In this document: positions 16,795 to 24,355 of the stretch, one piece after another
How the letters are laid out: each line of letters starts with the position of its first letter
How positions within the stretch are numbered: the stretch's first letter is position 1
Assembly (NCBI RefSeq): GCF_019737615.1
Contig: NZ_JAHKKS010000002.1
Coordinates: 62,001 to 126,000, forward strand
Origin: Sphingobium xanthum
GTDB lineage: Bacteria; Pseudomonadota; Alphaproteobacteria; Sphingomonadales; Sphingomonadaceae
Length of the DNA: 64,000 nucleotides
Direction of reading: 5' to 3'
The notes under the pieces: model-generated
The model's input: the letters and a program-made list of their open reading frames with translations, nothing else
Database searches by the model: none
Told to the model about the DNA's origin: nothing
Position numbers and translations under genes: made by a program

Positions 16795-17466
16795 CTACCA
16801 GGTCAGTGCTTCGCCATCATAGGCCCAAAAACGACCGGTGTTGTCGAGGTTCAGACCAGCCAGCACGTTCCTCAAGCCCGTCGCGCTGGTCTCGACATCG
16901 ATGTCGGCGCCTGCTCCGCCCATATCGGTGCGCACCCAGCCGGGATGCAGGGAGGCGACGGCGATCCCTTCCTCCGCCAGATCGGTCGCGAGGCACTGAA
17001 CGACCTTGTTCACGGCCGCCTTCGACGCGCGATAGGCGACATGATCGGATTTGGCATAGGCCATCGATCCCATCCGGCTCGAAACAACGGCGACTTTCGC
17101 GTCCTTCGCCGCGCGCAGATTGGGCAGCAGCGACTGAATGACGCGGAGCGGCCCGAGCACATTGGCGTCCAGCGTTGCCGCGAACCCGGCAAAGTCCATC
17201 GCCGTCGCGCTCTGGTTCGCCGCGTCCGGGCCGATGACACCGGCATTGGCGATCAGCAGGTCGATGGGCTTGCCGCCCAGTGCCGCTGCCGCCTTCGCGA
17301 CAGACTCGCCGCTGGTCACATCCAGTGCGACGGTCGTGCCGAACAGTGGATCGGCCTTGTCGATGCCGCGCATCATTCGAATGACCTCGTGGCCTTCCCG
17401 CGCATATTGGCGCGCCAATTCCAGCCCGATACCGCGATTTGCGCCGGTGATGACGATGGTTGCCAT
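16795..17466 (-). CDS. short-chain dehydrogenase/reductase
   Basis: 223 residues. The cofactor motif TGANRGIG is at residues 7-14, NAG in LLIANAGVIG, and the catalytic YRASK (Tyr and Lys) follows VAVVSSRMGSMAYAKSDHVA; the serine is within VSSRMGS. This is a classical SDR of the C-factor/carbonyl-reductase-like subgroup, NAD(P)-dependent, substrate unknown. AAGGAG lies about 8 nt before the ATG. It starts 49 bp beyond the lolD stop codon on the same strand and may be read through from the lol operon. Confidence 0.9.
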   Translation of the reverse strand: MATIVITGANRGIGLELARQYAREGHEVIRMMRGIDKADPLFGTTVALDVTSGESVAKAAAALGGKPIDLLIANAGVIGPDAANQSATAMDFAGFAATLDANVLGPLRVIQSLLPNLRAAKDAKVAVVSSRMGSMAYAKSDHVAYRASKAAVNKVVQCLATDLAEEGIAVASLHPGWVRTDMGGAGADIDVETSATGLRNVLAGLNLDNTGRFWAYDGEALTW

Positions 17467-17515
17467 GATGCCACTCCTTGCCAGGGCCACCGCCGGAGGC
17501 GCGGCCGAAAGGTTG

Positions 17516-18187
17516 CTAGTCCAGAACCCCGTCATGCAGCCGCACGATCCTGTCCATCCGCGCTGCGAGGCGCTCGTTGTGCGTCGCGATCAGCGCTGCC
17601 GAGCCTTGCTCCCGGACGAGCCGGACGAACTCGTCCAGCACGACATCGGCCGTGCGCTCGTCCAGATTGCCGGTCGGCTCGTCCGCCAGCACGAGGGCCG
17701 GCTTGTTGGCCAGCGCCCGCCCGACAGCAACGCGCTGCTGTTCGCCGCCGGAAAGCTGGCTCGGTTTGTGATCGAGCCGGTGCCCGAGGCCGAGGCTGGA
17801 AAGCAGGCTCTCCGCGCGCGCCTTCGCCTCATCGGTACTCTTGCCGAAGATCAGCTGCGGCAGGATCACATTCTCGATCGCGCTGAAATCCGGCAGCAGA
17901 TGATGGAATTGATAGACGAAGCCAAGCCGCTCGCGGCGCAAGGTCGTGCGGCCGTCATTGCCCTCGCCCGCCACCTCGACACCACACAGGCGGATCGATC
18001 CACCATAGCCGCCTTCCAGCAACCCGATGGCCTGCAACATGGTGGACTTGCCCGAGCCAGAGGGACCGAGCAGCGCCACGATCTCGCCCGCGCCAACTCG
18101 CAGATCGACGCCGCGCAGCACGTCGATCTGCGCGCCGCCCTGCGTGAAGCTGCGCGAGAGCGCGGAGACGGCCAAAACCTCGCTCAT
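17516..18187 (-). CDS. lolD: lipoprotein-releasing ABC transporter ATPase LolD
   Basis: 223 residues. Walker [10 protein letters not shown] (41-49), Q-loop region [20 protein letters not shown], signature [15 protein letters not shown] and Walker [15 protein letters not shown]. The [16 protein letters not shown] stretch is characteristic of LolD among MacB-like ATPases. With LolC/E it extracts outer-membrane lipoproteins from the inner membrane and passes them to LolA. It begins 6 bp after the lolC/E stop codon, so the two are co-transcribed and probably translationally coupled. Confidence 0.95.
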   Translation of the reverse strand: MSEVLAVSALSRSFTQGGAQIDVLRGVDLRVGAGEIVALLGPSGSGKSTMLQAIGLLEGGYGGSIRLCGVEVAGEGNDGRTTLRRERLGFVYQFHHLLPDFSAIENVILPQLIFGKSTDEAKARAESLLSSLGLGHRLDHKPSQLSGGEQQRVAVGRALANKPALVLADEPTGNLDERTADVVLDEFVRLVREQGSAALIATHNERLAARMDRIVRLHDGVLD

Positions 18188-18193
18188 GCCACT

Positions 18194-19444
18194 TCACTCA
18201 TAGCGCAGCACCTGCACCGGATCGGTATTGGCGGCCTTGAGTGCCGGATAGAGCGTCGCGAGGAAGCTGAAGCCGATGGCCATCAGGCAGATGGCGACGA
18301 TCTCCACCGGATCGGGCTTGGAAGGCAAGGTGGTGAGGAAACGGATCGAGGGGTCCCATATCTGCTGGCCGGTCAGGAATTGCACGCCGTCGAGAATACC
18401 CTGACGGAAGAAAAGGATGATCGAGCCCAGCACCAGCCCCGCCAGCGTGCCGAGCGATCCGATAGCGAGGCCGACAGTCACGAAGATGCGCAGCAGGCTG
18501 CTTCGCGTCGCGCCCATCGTCCGCAGAATAGCAATGTCGCGCGTCTTGGCGCGCACCAGCATGATCAGCGAGGAGAGAATGTTGAACACCGCCACGAGAA
18601 TGATCAGCGATAGGATGACGAAGCTCACCACGCGATCGACCTGCAAGGCCTCGAACAGGCTGGAGTTCATCTGCCGCCAGTCGATCACCAGCGCCTGCCC
18701 GCGCACCTGCTCGGCCAGCGGTGCGAGGATCTCGCCGACCCGGTCGGGATCGTTGGTCTGCACCTCGACCATTCCGACCTTGTCACCCAGCAGCAGCAAG
18801 GTCTGCGCATCCTTCATCGGCATGATGACGAAGGCCTTGTCGTAATCGTAGATGCCGATCTCGAAGATCGCGCCCACTTCATAGGGGATTTGCCGCGGCA
18901 CCGTGCCGAACGGCGTCGATCGCCCGGCGGGATTGATGATGCTGATCGTCTGGCCGACGGTCACGCCCATATTTTCGGCCAGCCGCGATCCGACCGCGAC
19001 CTTGCCGCTGCCGGTGCGAATCGCATCGAGCGATCCGGCGACGACCTTACCCTTGAGCGAAGGGCTTTCGCGAATATCCTCTTCGGTCATGCCTCGGATA
19101 AGGGCGGCCTCGACGCGGCCCTGAAAGGTCGCGAGCAGCGGCTGCTCAATCAGCGGCGATGCGCTCGTCACGCCCGGCGTGGCGCGCGCCTTCGCGGCAA
19201 TGTCCTGCCAGTTGTCGAGTCGCCCGCCATAGCCCTGCACGACCGCATGGCCGTTCAGGCCGACGATCTTGTCGAACAGCTCGGCCCTGAAGCCGTTCAT
19301 CACGCTCATCACCACGATCAGCGCCGCGACCCCCAGCATGACCGCGATCAGGCTGATCGCCGCCACGAGAAAGATGAATCCCTCGCCTTTACCGGGCAGC
19401 AGGTAGCGCCGGGCAATCATCTGTTCATAGCGGTTGAGGATCAT
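18194..19444 (-). CDS. lolC: lipoprotein-releasing ABC transporter permease LolC/LolE
   Basis: 416 residues. One transmembrane helix near the N-terminus (FLVAAISLIAVMLGVAALIV), a periplasmic domain of about 220 residues including NGFRAELFDKIVGLNGH, then three C-terminal helices with the coupling segment LVRAKTRDIAILRTMGATRS and the end PALKAANTDPVQVLRYE. This is the LolC/E fold. Only one permease gene is present beside lolD, which suggests a single LolF-like or homodimeric permease as in many alphaproteobacteria, or a second gene elsewhere. It is first gene of the lol unit. Confidence 0.93.
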   Translation of the reverse strand: MILNRYEQMIARRYLLPGKGEGFIFLVAAISLIAVMLGVAALIVVMSVMNGFRAELFDKIVGLNGHAVVQGYGGRLDNWQDIAAKARATPGVTSASPLIEQPLLATFQGRVEAALIRGMTEEDIRESPSLKGKVVAGSLDAIRTGSGKVAVGSRLAENMGVTVGQTISIINPAGRSTPFGTVPRQIPYEVGAIFEIGIYDYDKAFVIMPMKDAQTLLLLGDKVGMVEVQTNDPDRVGEILAPLAEQVRGQALVIDWRQMNSSLFEALQVDRVVSFVILSLIILVAVFNILSSLIMLVRAKTRDIAILRTMGATRSSLLRIFVTVGLAIGSLGTLAGLVLGSIILFFRQGILDGVQFLTGQQIWDPSIRFLTTLPSKPDPVEIVAICLMAIGFSFLATLYPALKAANTDPVQVLRYE

Positions 19445-19829
19445 GATGCTGCGGGCAGCCTCGACAGGGGGTGCCTTCCTCTATGGCGCGGGCGTGCCGG
19501 TGGCAAGGGTTGCAGCGGAAAACCGACATGTCGTAGCGTCAGGCATCGTCAAACCCCATCTGTTGCGGAATTGGCACAGATGCCGAAGCAATTTTTCGGG
19601 AACCCTGTTTGCCAGTGACAGGGCCGGACACCTCGCTTAGCTTCGTCGCTGAAACACAGGCTTTTCATAGCAGGCCGTGGTTCAGGGACGTCGCTCTCCC
19701 GCCTACTCGCTTGAGGGGGCCGGTTAGGTGAGCGGAGACGACGCCAAAGGGGGAGACGATTTTTTCGTCCACGGGCGCCCGGATCGGAAATCGATCTGGG
19801 CGCTTAGTCTTTCTGGGCAACGTGCCCCT
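19445..19829. other. gene-poor region with strong hairpins
   Basis: No credible protein gene on either strand. Two structures stand out. The arms at 19776-19785 and 19793-19802 form a 10-bp stem with one G:U pair and a 7-nt loop, and GACGA/TCGTC around a T-rich loop lies near 19755-19769. These could belong to a small RNA, to the upstream control of hsp20, or to the lol leader. Nothing identifies a known RNA family. Confidence 0.35.
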
Positions 19830-19857
19830 CTTGAAACCCCCTCCCCCGCACATATCT
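19830..19857 (+). promoter_or_regulatory. putative sigma-32 heat-shock promoter of hsp20
   Basis: CTTGAAA (19830-19836) matches the RpoH -35 element; a C-rich spacer is followed by CCCGCACATAT (to about 19855) in -10 position. It lies about 105-130 bp before the hsp20 ATG, leaving room for a structured leader. Confidence 0.5.
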
Positions 19858-19865
19858 GAAGCTCG

Positions 19866-19953
19866 TCCGATCGCCACTCAGGGATCGGATGATGAACCGG
19901 GCGCCCGGTGCGGGGTCCGGCATCGCACCTATCAAACACGCTCCTTTGGAGGA
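19866..19953 (+). promoter_or_regulatory. ROSE-like RNA thermometer in the hsp20 leader
   Basis: The leader can fold into successive hairpins: TCCGATC (19866-19872)/GATCGGA (19883-19889), a palindromic CCGGGCGCCCGG around 19898-19908, and GGTGCG (19907-19912)/CGCACC (19924-19929). The last one pairs CTCC (19941-19944) with GGAG (19948-19951), burying the ribosome-binding site GGAGGA (19948-19953). The GCTCCTTTGGAGGAT stretch is very close to the conserved 3' hairpin of ROSE elements, which melt on heating to allow translation of small heat-shock genes. Family membership is inferred from this similarity and from the gene downstream. Confidence 0.7.
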
Positions 19954-19960
19954 TTTGACT

Positions 19961-20428
19961 ATGCGTGGTTTCGACCTGACTCCCTATCGCCGCAGCACGG
20001 TCGGCTTCGACCGACTGTTCGACCTCATCGAGAACAGCGCGCGGCAGCAGACCGACAATTATCCGCCCTTCAACATCGAGCGCCTGGACGAGGACCGCTA
20101 TCGAGTGACGCTCGCCGTCGCCGGGTTCAAGGCCGACGAGATCGACATCACCGCTCAGCAGAACCTACTGCAGGTGAGCGGCCGGAAAGCCGAAGTCGCC
20201 GAGAGCGACCGCACGAAGTTCCTGCACCTCGGCATTGCCAATCGGAGCTTCGAGCGCCGCTTCGAGCTGGCCGATTTCGTCCGCGTCGAGCGCGCTGACC
20301 TCTCCGATGGTCTCCTGACCGTCGAGCTGGTGCGCGAGATCCCCGACGCGATGAAGCCGCGCAAGATCGCCATCAACGGCAAGGGTGAGGTCATCGACCT
20401 CGCAACCGGCGACAAGAACGCCGCCTGA
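19961..20428 (+). CDS. Hsp20 family small heat-shock protein (IbpA-like)
   Basis: 155 residues. N-terminal DLTPYRRSTVGFDRLFDLIE is the IbpA-type arm; the alpha-crystallin domain runs from about residue 35 (YPPFNIERLDEDRYRVTLAV) to 130, with GLLTVELVREIPDAMKPRKI as the conserved end and an IAI-type anchor. It holds unfolded proteins for DnaK/ClpB. The ATG at 19961 is fixed by GGAGGA 7 bases upstream; a longer frame from 19889 would translate the leader. A sigma-32-like promoter and ROSE-like leader indicate double heat control. Confidence 0.95.
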   Translation: MRGFDLTPYRRSTVGFDRLFDLIENSARQQTDNYPPFNIERLDEDRYRVTLAVAGFKADEIDITAQQNLLQVSGRKAEVAESDRTKFLHLGIANRSFERRFELADFVRVERADLSDGLLTVELVREIPDAMKPRKIAINGKGEVIDLATGDKNAA

Positions 20429-20462
20429 GCCGTAGTACGAGCTCTCTAACCAGTCAGAGAGT

Positions 20463-20492
20463 GGGCGTCCGGGGAAACCCGGGCGCCCTTTT
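20463..20492 (+). terminator. intrinsic terminator of hsp20
   Basis: GGGCGTCCGGG (20463-20473) pairs with CCCGGGCGCCC (20478-20488), one G:U pair, GAAA loop, followed by TTTT. Confidence 0.85.
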
Positions 20493-20502
20493 GTGTCTCA
20501 TT

Positions 20503-20586
20503 CGTCATCCCAACGAACGCTGGGATCTCGGGTAGAGGTAGCCGGGCCGCGAATTTATGAGACCCCAGGTTACGCTGGGGTGATGG
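20503..20586. repeat. paired palindromic repeat (REP-doublet), no gene inside
   Basis: Left unit 20503-20532 begins CGTCATCCCAACGAACGC and has an imperfect internal stem (CCCA...TGGG). Right unit 20557-20586 is the same kind of sequence in inverted orientation (GAGACCCCAGG...CTGGGGTGATG). The pair is separated by about 25 bp. The layout matches the terminal repeats of the GIY-YIG element at 52.6 kb, but without a gene. Confidence 0.6.
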
Positions 20587-20598
20587 CATGGGGTCAGG

Positions 20599-21345
20599 TC
20601 AGGCTTTCACCCGGTAGTGATAGCCATAGAGATCGCGCCCGATGCCGAGCCCCGCGTAAAGCCGCCGCGCCGGTGCGTTGTCGGCCATGACCTGCAGCGC
20701 AACACCCTCCACACCCTGCTGTCGCGCCCACAAGATCAATCCCGAGACACACTGGCGTGCCAGTCCAAGCCCACGCAGCGCCGGGTCCGTCACTACCGAT
20801 TCGAGCGCCAGCAGGCCGTCCTGTATTGCGCCGAAAGCGATCGAGGCGATCCGCCCTTCGTGTCGAGCTGCGGCAAAGCCACATGGCAGCAGGAGCGATG
20901 CGATGATCGCGCGATAGGCCGCACAGCCGGTTGGGTCATTGCCGCTCAGGCGATCACGGGCAGAGAGCCAGTCTTCATCCGGCAAGTCGGCCACGGACAC
21001 CTGGCCCGCCGTTTCCAGCGTCAGGTCGTCCATGTCGCCATAAAGCGTCCGCGTGACGCCATCGATCTCATAGCCCCGCGCCGCCAGCTTGGTGTCGATT
21101 CCATCGATGATCCCGGGCACGCGAAACAGGACGCGCTGCCCCAGTCGCCGATACGTAGCCTCCACCCGCTCGATATGCGCTTCATCGATCAGAGCGCCGG
21201 GATGCAGTGGATTGGCCGAGTTCGCCCGTCGCGTCGGGCCGCCGGATGCGCGTAGCAGCCAGCCGCCCAGCACAATCTCGCGATGTGACGGCCAGGCGTT
21301 GAGGCAGGCTGCCTCGATCCGCCAATTGAGCTCCTGCGATGTCAT
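20599..21345 (-). CDS. GNAT family N-acetyltransferase
   Basis: 248 residues. The C-terminal half holds the GNAT core: IASIAFGAIQDGLLALESVV, then DPALRGLGLARQCVSGLILW with the acetyl-CoA pyrophosphate loop R-G-L-G-L-A, and DNAPARRLYAGLGIGRDLYG near the end. The N-terminal 120 residues, including EIVLGGWLLRASGGPTRRAN, form a second degenerate GNAT-like or accessory domain seen in a group of paired-domain acetyltransferases. Acceptor unknown. It is transcribed toward hsp20 and separated from it by a terminator and repeat pair. Confidence 0.85.
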   Translation of the reverse strand: MTSQELNWRIEAACLNAWPSHREIVLGGWLLRASGGPTRRANSANPLHPGALIDEAHIERVEATYRRLGQRVLFRVPGIIDGIDTKLAARGYEIDGVTRTLYGDMDDLTLETAGQVSVADLPDEDWLSARDRLSGNDPTGCAAYRAIIASLLLPCGFAAARHEGRIASIAFGAIQDGLLALESVVTDPALRGLGLARQCVSGLILWARQQGVEGVALQVMADNAPARRLYAGLGIGRDLYGYHYRVKA

Positions 21346-21401
21346 GAGCGCTCCCCAAAAGGGGAGCCTATCGATCTGGCCTCACGCGCTCAAGCGCCGG
21401 A

Positions 21402-23036
21402 TCAGACCAGCCGGCTCTGCTTCACCGCCGCGGCAATGAAGCTCGCGAAGAGCGGATGCGGATCGAACGGCTTGGACTTGAGCTCCGGATGAAACTGCAC
21501 GCCGATGAACCAGGGATGGTCCGGCCGCTCGATGATCTCCGGCAGCGTGCCGTCCGGCGACATGCCGGAAAAGAACAGTCCGCCCTTTTCCAACGGCTCG
21601 CGATAACTCGCATTGACTTCGTAGCGATGGCGGTGCCGCTCGCTGATGTCATTGCCGCCATAAATGCTCGCAACGACGCTGTTGCCGGTCAGTTTCGCCG
21701 GATAGGCGCCGAGCCGCATCGTGCCGCCGAGGTCGCCCTCGGCGGTGCGCTTCTGCAAGCCTTCCTTGCTCATCCACTCGGTGATGAGACCGACGACCGG
21801 CTCGTCCGTCGGGCCGAATTCGGTCGTGGAGGCGGCGGCAATGCCCGCCGTGTTCCGCGCGCCCTCGATGCAAGCCATCTGCATGCCGAGGCAGATGCCG
21901 AAGAACGGTACCTGTCGCTCGCGCGCGAAGCGCACCGAGGCTATCTTGCCTTCCGATCCGCGTACGCCGAAGCCGCCGGGCACGAGAATGCCGTGCATCG
22001 GCTCGAGTTTCGCGGCGATGTCGCTGTCCTCGGCTTCGAACAATTCGGCATCGAGCCACTGGACCTTGACCTTCACGCGGTTGGCAAGACCGCCATGCAC
22101 AAGCGCCTCATGCAGCGACTTGTAGGCGTCCGGCAGGCCGACATATTTGCCGACGACGCCGATCGTCACTTCGCCTTCCGGATTCTGCTGGCGGTCCATG
22201 ATGTCCGCCCAGCGCGCCATGTCCGGCTCCCGAACGCCCTCGATGCCGAAGGCGCGCAGCACGGCCGTGTCGAGGCCCTCGGCATGATATTGCGCCGGCA
22301 CCGCATAGATGCTGCTCGCGTCGAGCGCGGGGATCACTGCATCCTTGCGGACGTTGCAGAACAAAGCGATCTTGGCCCGCTCACTGTCCGGCAGCGGGTG
22401 CTCGGTGCGGCAAAGCAGGATATCGGGCTGGATGCCGAGCGAGGTCAGCTCGCGCACGCTATGCTGGGTCGGCTTGGTCTTGAGCTCGCCGGCCGCCGCG
22501 ATATAGGGCACCAGCGTCACATGGACGAAGATGGTCTGGCCGACGTCCAGCTCGTTGTGGAGCTGGCGGATCGCCTCCATGAACGGCAGGCTCTCGATAT
22601 CGCCCACCGTCCCGCCGATCTCGCACAGCACGAAATCGACATCGTCCGTCTCGGCAAGGGCGAACGCCTTGATCTCGTCAGTGACGTGCGGGATCACCTG
22701 CACGGTCGCGCCCAGATAATCGCCGCGCCGCTCGCGCTGGATGATCGTCTGGTAAATGCGCCCCTGCGTCACATTGTCGGCCTGACGGCTCGCGACGCCC
22801 GTGAAGCGCTCATAATGGCCGAGATCGAGATCGGTCTCGGCGCCGTCGTCCGTCACATAGACCTCGCCATGCTGATAGGGCGACATCGTGCCCGGATCGA
22901 CATTGAGATAAGGATCGAACTTGCGGGTGCGGACCGTGAAGCCGCGCGCCTGGAGCAGCGCGCCGAGCGAGGCGGCCATGAGGCCCTTGCCAAGCGAAGA
23001 GACCACGCCGCCGGTGATGAAAATGAACCGCGCCAT
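21402..23036 (-). CDS. pyrG: CTP synthase
   Basis: 544 residues. N-terminal synthetase domain with [20 protein letters not shown] (P-loop), [20 protein letters not shown] and [13 protein letters not shown]-terminal class I glutamine amidotransferase with nucleophile Cys in [19 protein letters not shown] and the His-Glu pair in [10 protein letters not shown]. It converts UTP plus glutamine and ATP to CTP. It lies 84 bp downstream of secG on the same strand, a common alphaproteobacterial neighbourhood. Confidence 0.98.
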   Translation of the reverse strand: MARFIFITGGVVSSLGKGLMAASLGALLQARGFTVRTRKFDPYLNVDPGTMSPYQHGEVYVTDDGAETDLDLGHYERFTGVASRQADNVTQGRIYQTIIQRERRGDYLGATVQVIPHVTDEIKAFALAETDDVDFVLCEIGGTVGDIESLPFMEAIRQLHNELDVGQTIFVHVTLVPYIAAAGELKTKPTQHSVRELTSLGIQPDILLCRTEHPLPDSERAKIALFCNVRKDAVIPALDASSIYAVPAQYHAEGLDTAVLRAFGIEGVREPDMARWADIMDRQQNPEGEVTIGVVGKYVGLPDAYKSLHEALVHGGLANRVKVKVQWLDAELFEAEDSDIAAKLEPMHGILVPGGFGVRGSEGKIASVRFARERQVPFFGICLGMQMACIEGARNTAGIAAASTTEFGPTDEPVVGLITEWMSKEGLQKRTAEGDLGGTMRLGAYPAKLTGNSVVASIYGGNDISERHRHRYEVNASYREPLEKGGLFFSGMSPDGTLPEIIERPDHPWFIGVQFHPELKSKPFDPHPLFASFIAAAVKQSRLV

Positions 23037-23120
23037 GGGAGGTGAGGCTTACTCGTTACTCGACGAAAAGGGCAAGCGAACGAATCCGCCGCCTGCGAAA
23101 AAATTATGCTGTGCGCGCAA

Positions 23121-23510
23121 TTATTGGGCGAGCGGGACCGACTGGTTGGTCGTCACCGGGGCAGCGCCGTTGCTCGCGGCTGCGGCGGCGCCGGAAAGCG
23201 CATCGCCGTTTGCAGCGGGAACGGCGCCATCATCGACCGGTCCGGCCTTGCCGACCAGCGACGTGTCCACCGTGGCCGCGCGGTGCTGCGTGGCGGCAAT
23301 GACCGCCAGCACGATGCTGAGGCTCACGAAGACCGTGGCCAGAACAGTCGTCGAGCGCGTCAGGAAATCCGCCGCGCCGCGCGCCGACATCAGCCCGCTC
23401 GGGCTGCCGCCCATGCCGAGACCGCCGCCTTCCGAACGCTGCATCAAAATGACCGTGACGAGCGCGGCCGCGACGATGGCCTGGACGACGAGAATGAAAG
23501 TGAACAGCAT
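23121..23510 (-). CDS. secG: preprotein translocase subunit SecG
   Basis: 129 residues. Two membrane helices (FTFILVVQAIVAAALVTVIL and TTVLATVFVSLSIVLAVIAA) joined by a cytosolic loop with QRSEGGGLGMGGSP and MSARGAADFLTRST, the SecG hallmark. The Ala/Asn-rich tail after residue 80 is longer than in E. coli but usual in sphingomonads. SecG assists SecYE during protein export. It is upstream of pyrG in the same direction. Confidence 0.93.
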   Translation of the reverse strand: MLFTFILVVQAIVAAALVTVILMQRSEGGGLGMGGSPSGLMSARGAADFLTRSTTVLATVFVSLSIVLAVIAATQHRAATVDTSLVGKAGPVDDGAVPAANGDALSGAAAAASNGAAPVTTNQSVPLAQ

Positions 23511-23810
23511 GAGGGTGCGGCAAATCCGGTTATGGTCTTGAAGCCGCGCATGTAGCGTCGAAACGCGACGGGTTCAACCTCGCCGCACCGCACACAATGA
23601 AGGCCGAGTCGCGGACACGCCGAACCGTCGCGCCAGAACGGCAGGACGGTCGGTACAACGGCGCGAAACCGACGCAAATCTGTCTCATACAGGGACGACC
23701 ACGCCATTCGCGGCTCTCGCGACGCACGACTCGTCGCAAAGCGTCCGCATCATCTTGCGTAGCCACGCGCCGCGCCGCTTACTGAAAAGGTTAATGCGTG
23801 GGAGAATATG
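23511..23810. other. intergenic region between secG and OmpA-lipoprotein genes
   Basis: About 300 bp between divergent genes. Short frames here have no start signals or recognisable products. It must hold both promoters; I see no clear promoter hexamers or repeats. The end carries GTGGGAGA, the ribosome-binding site of the lipoprotein gene. Confidence 0.4.
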
Positions 23811-24350
23811 ATGTCGCACATCCTGAAAATCGCGCCTGTCGCCGCCCTTTCCGCTCTGCTGCTCAGCGGCTGTGCCACGAAAGAGTATGTCGATAGCCGG
23901 GTCGCCTCGCTGAACAACCGCATCGATGGAGTCGATCGCACCGCGCAGGATGCCCTCTCCCGCGCGACGGCCGCCCAGAAGCTCGCGGAAGGCAAGTTCG
24001 TCTATTCGGTCGTGCTGAGCGACGAGAGCGTCAAATTCCCCTTCGCAAAGGCCGATCTCTCACCCACGGCCGAGACTCGCCTCGCCGAGCTCGCCAAGCG
24101 GCTCATCACCGACAACAAGAACGTCTATCTCGAGATCCAGGGCTATACCGACAATGTCGGCACGCCCGCGCGCAATCTGCGCCTCGGCCAGGCCCGCGCC
24201 GACGCCGCCATGCTGTACCTGCATCGCCAGGGCGTCCCGGCCAACCGTATGGCCACCGTCTCCTATGGCGAGGCCCAGCCCGTCGCGCCGAACACGACGG
24301 CGGACGGCCGCGCGAAGAATCGGCGGATCACCGTGGTGGTGCTGAACTAG
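23811..24350 (+). CDS. OmpA family outer-membrane lipoprotein
   Basis: 179 residues. Lipoprotein signal with lipobox LLLSGC (Cys21), a short coiled-coil stretch (KEYVDSRVASLNNRIDGVDR), then the peptidoglycan-binding OmpA C-terminal domain: FPFAKADLSPTAETRLAELA, EIQGYTDNVGTPARNLRLGQ and NRRITVVVLN. It would anchor the outer membrane to peptidoglycan. Two adjacent ATGs exist; 23811 is preferred because GGAG lies 6 nt upstream, whereas 23808 leaves only 3. It converges on uvrC with 5 bp between the stops. Confidence 0.92.
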   Translation: MSHILKIAPVAALSALLLSGCATKEYVDSRVASLNNRIDGVDRTAQDALSRATAAQKLAEGKFVYSVVLSDESVKFPFAKADLSPTAETRLAELAKRLITDNKNVYLEIQGYTDNVGTPARNLRLGQARADAAMLYLHRQGVPANRMATVSYGEAQPVAPNTTADGRAKNRRITVVVLN

Positions 24351-24355
24351 GCCGC

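Noticed and set aside
19889-19960. N-terminal extension of Hsp20 by 24 codons
   Set aside because: It would translate the thermosensor hairpins; the ATG at 19961 has the GGAGGA site and the normal family N-terminus.
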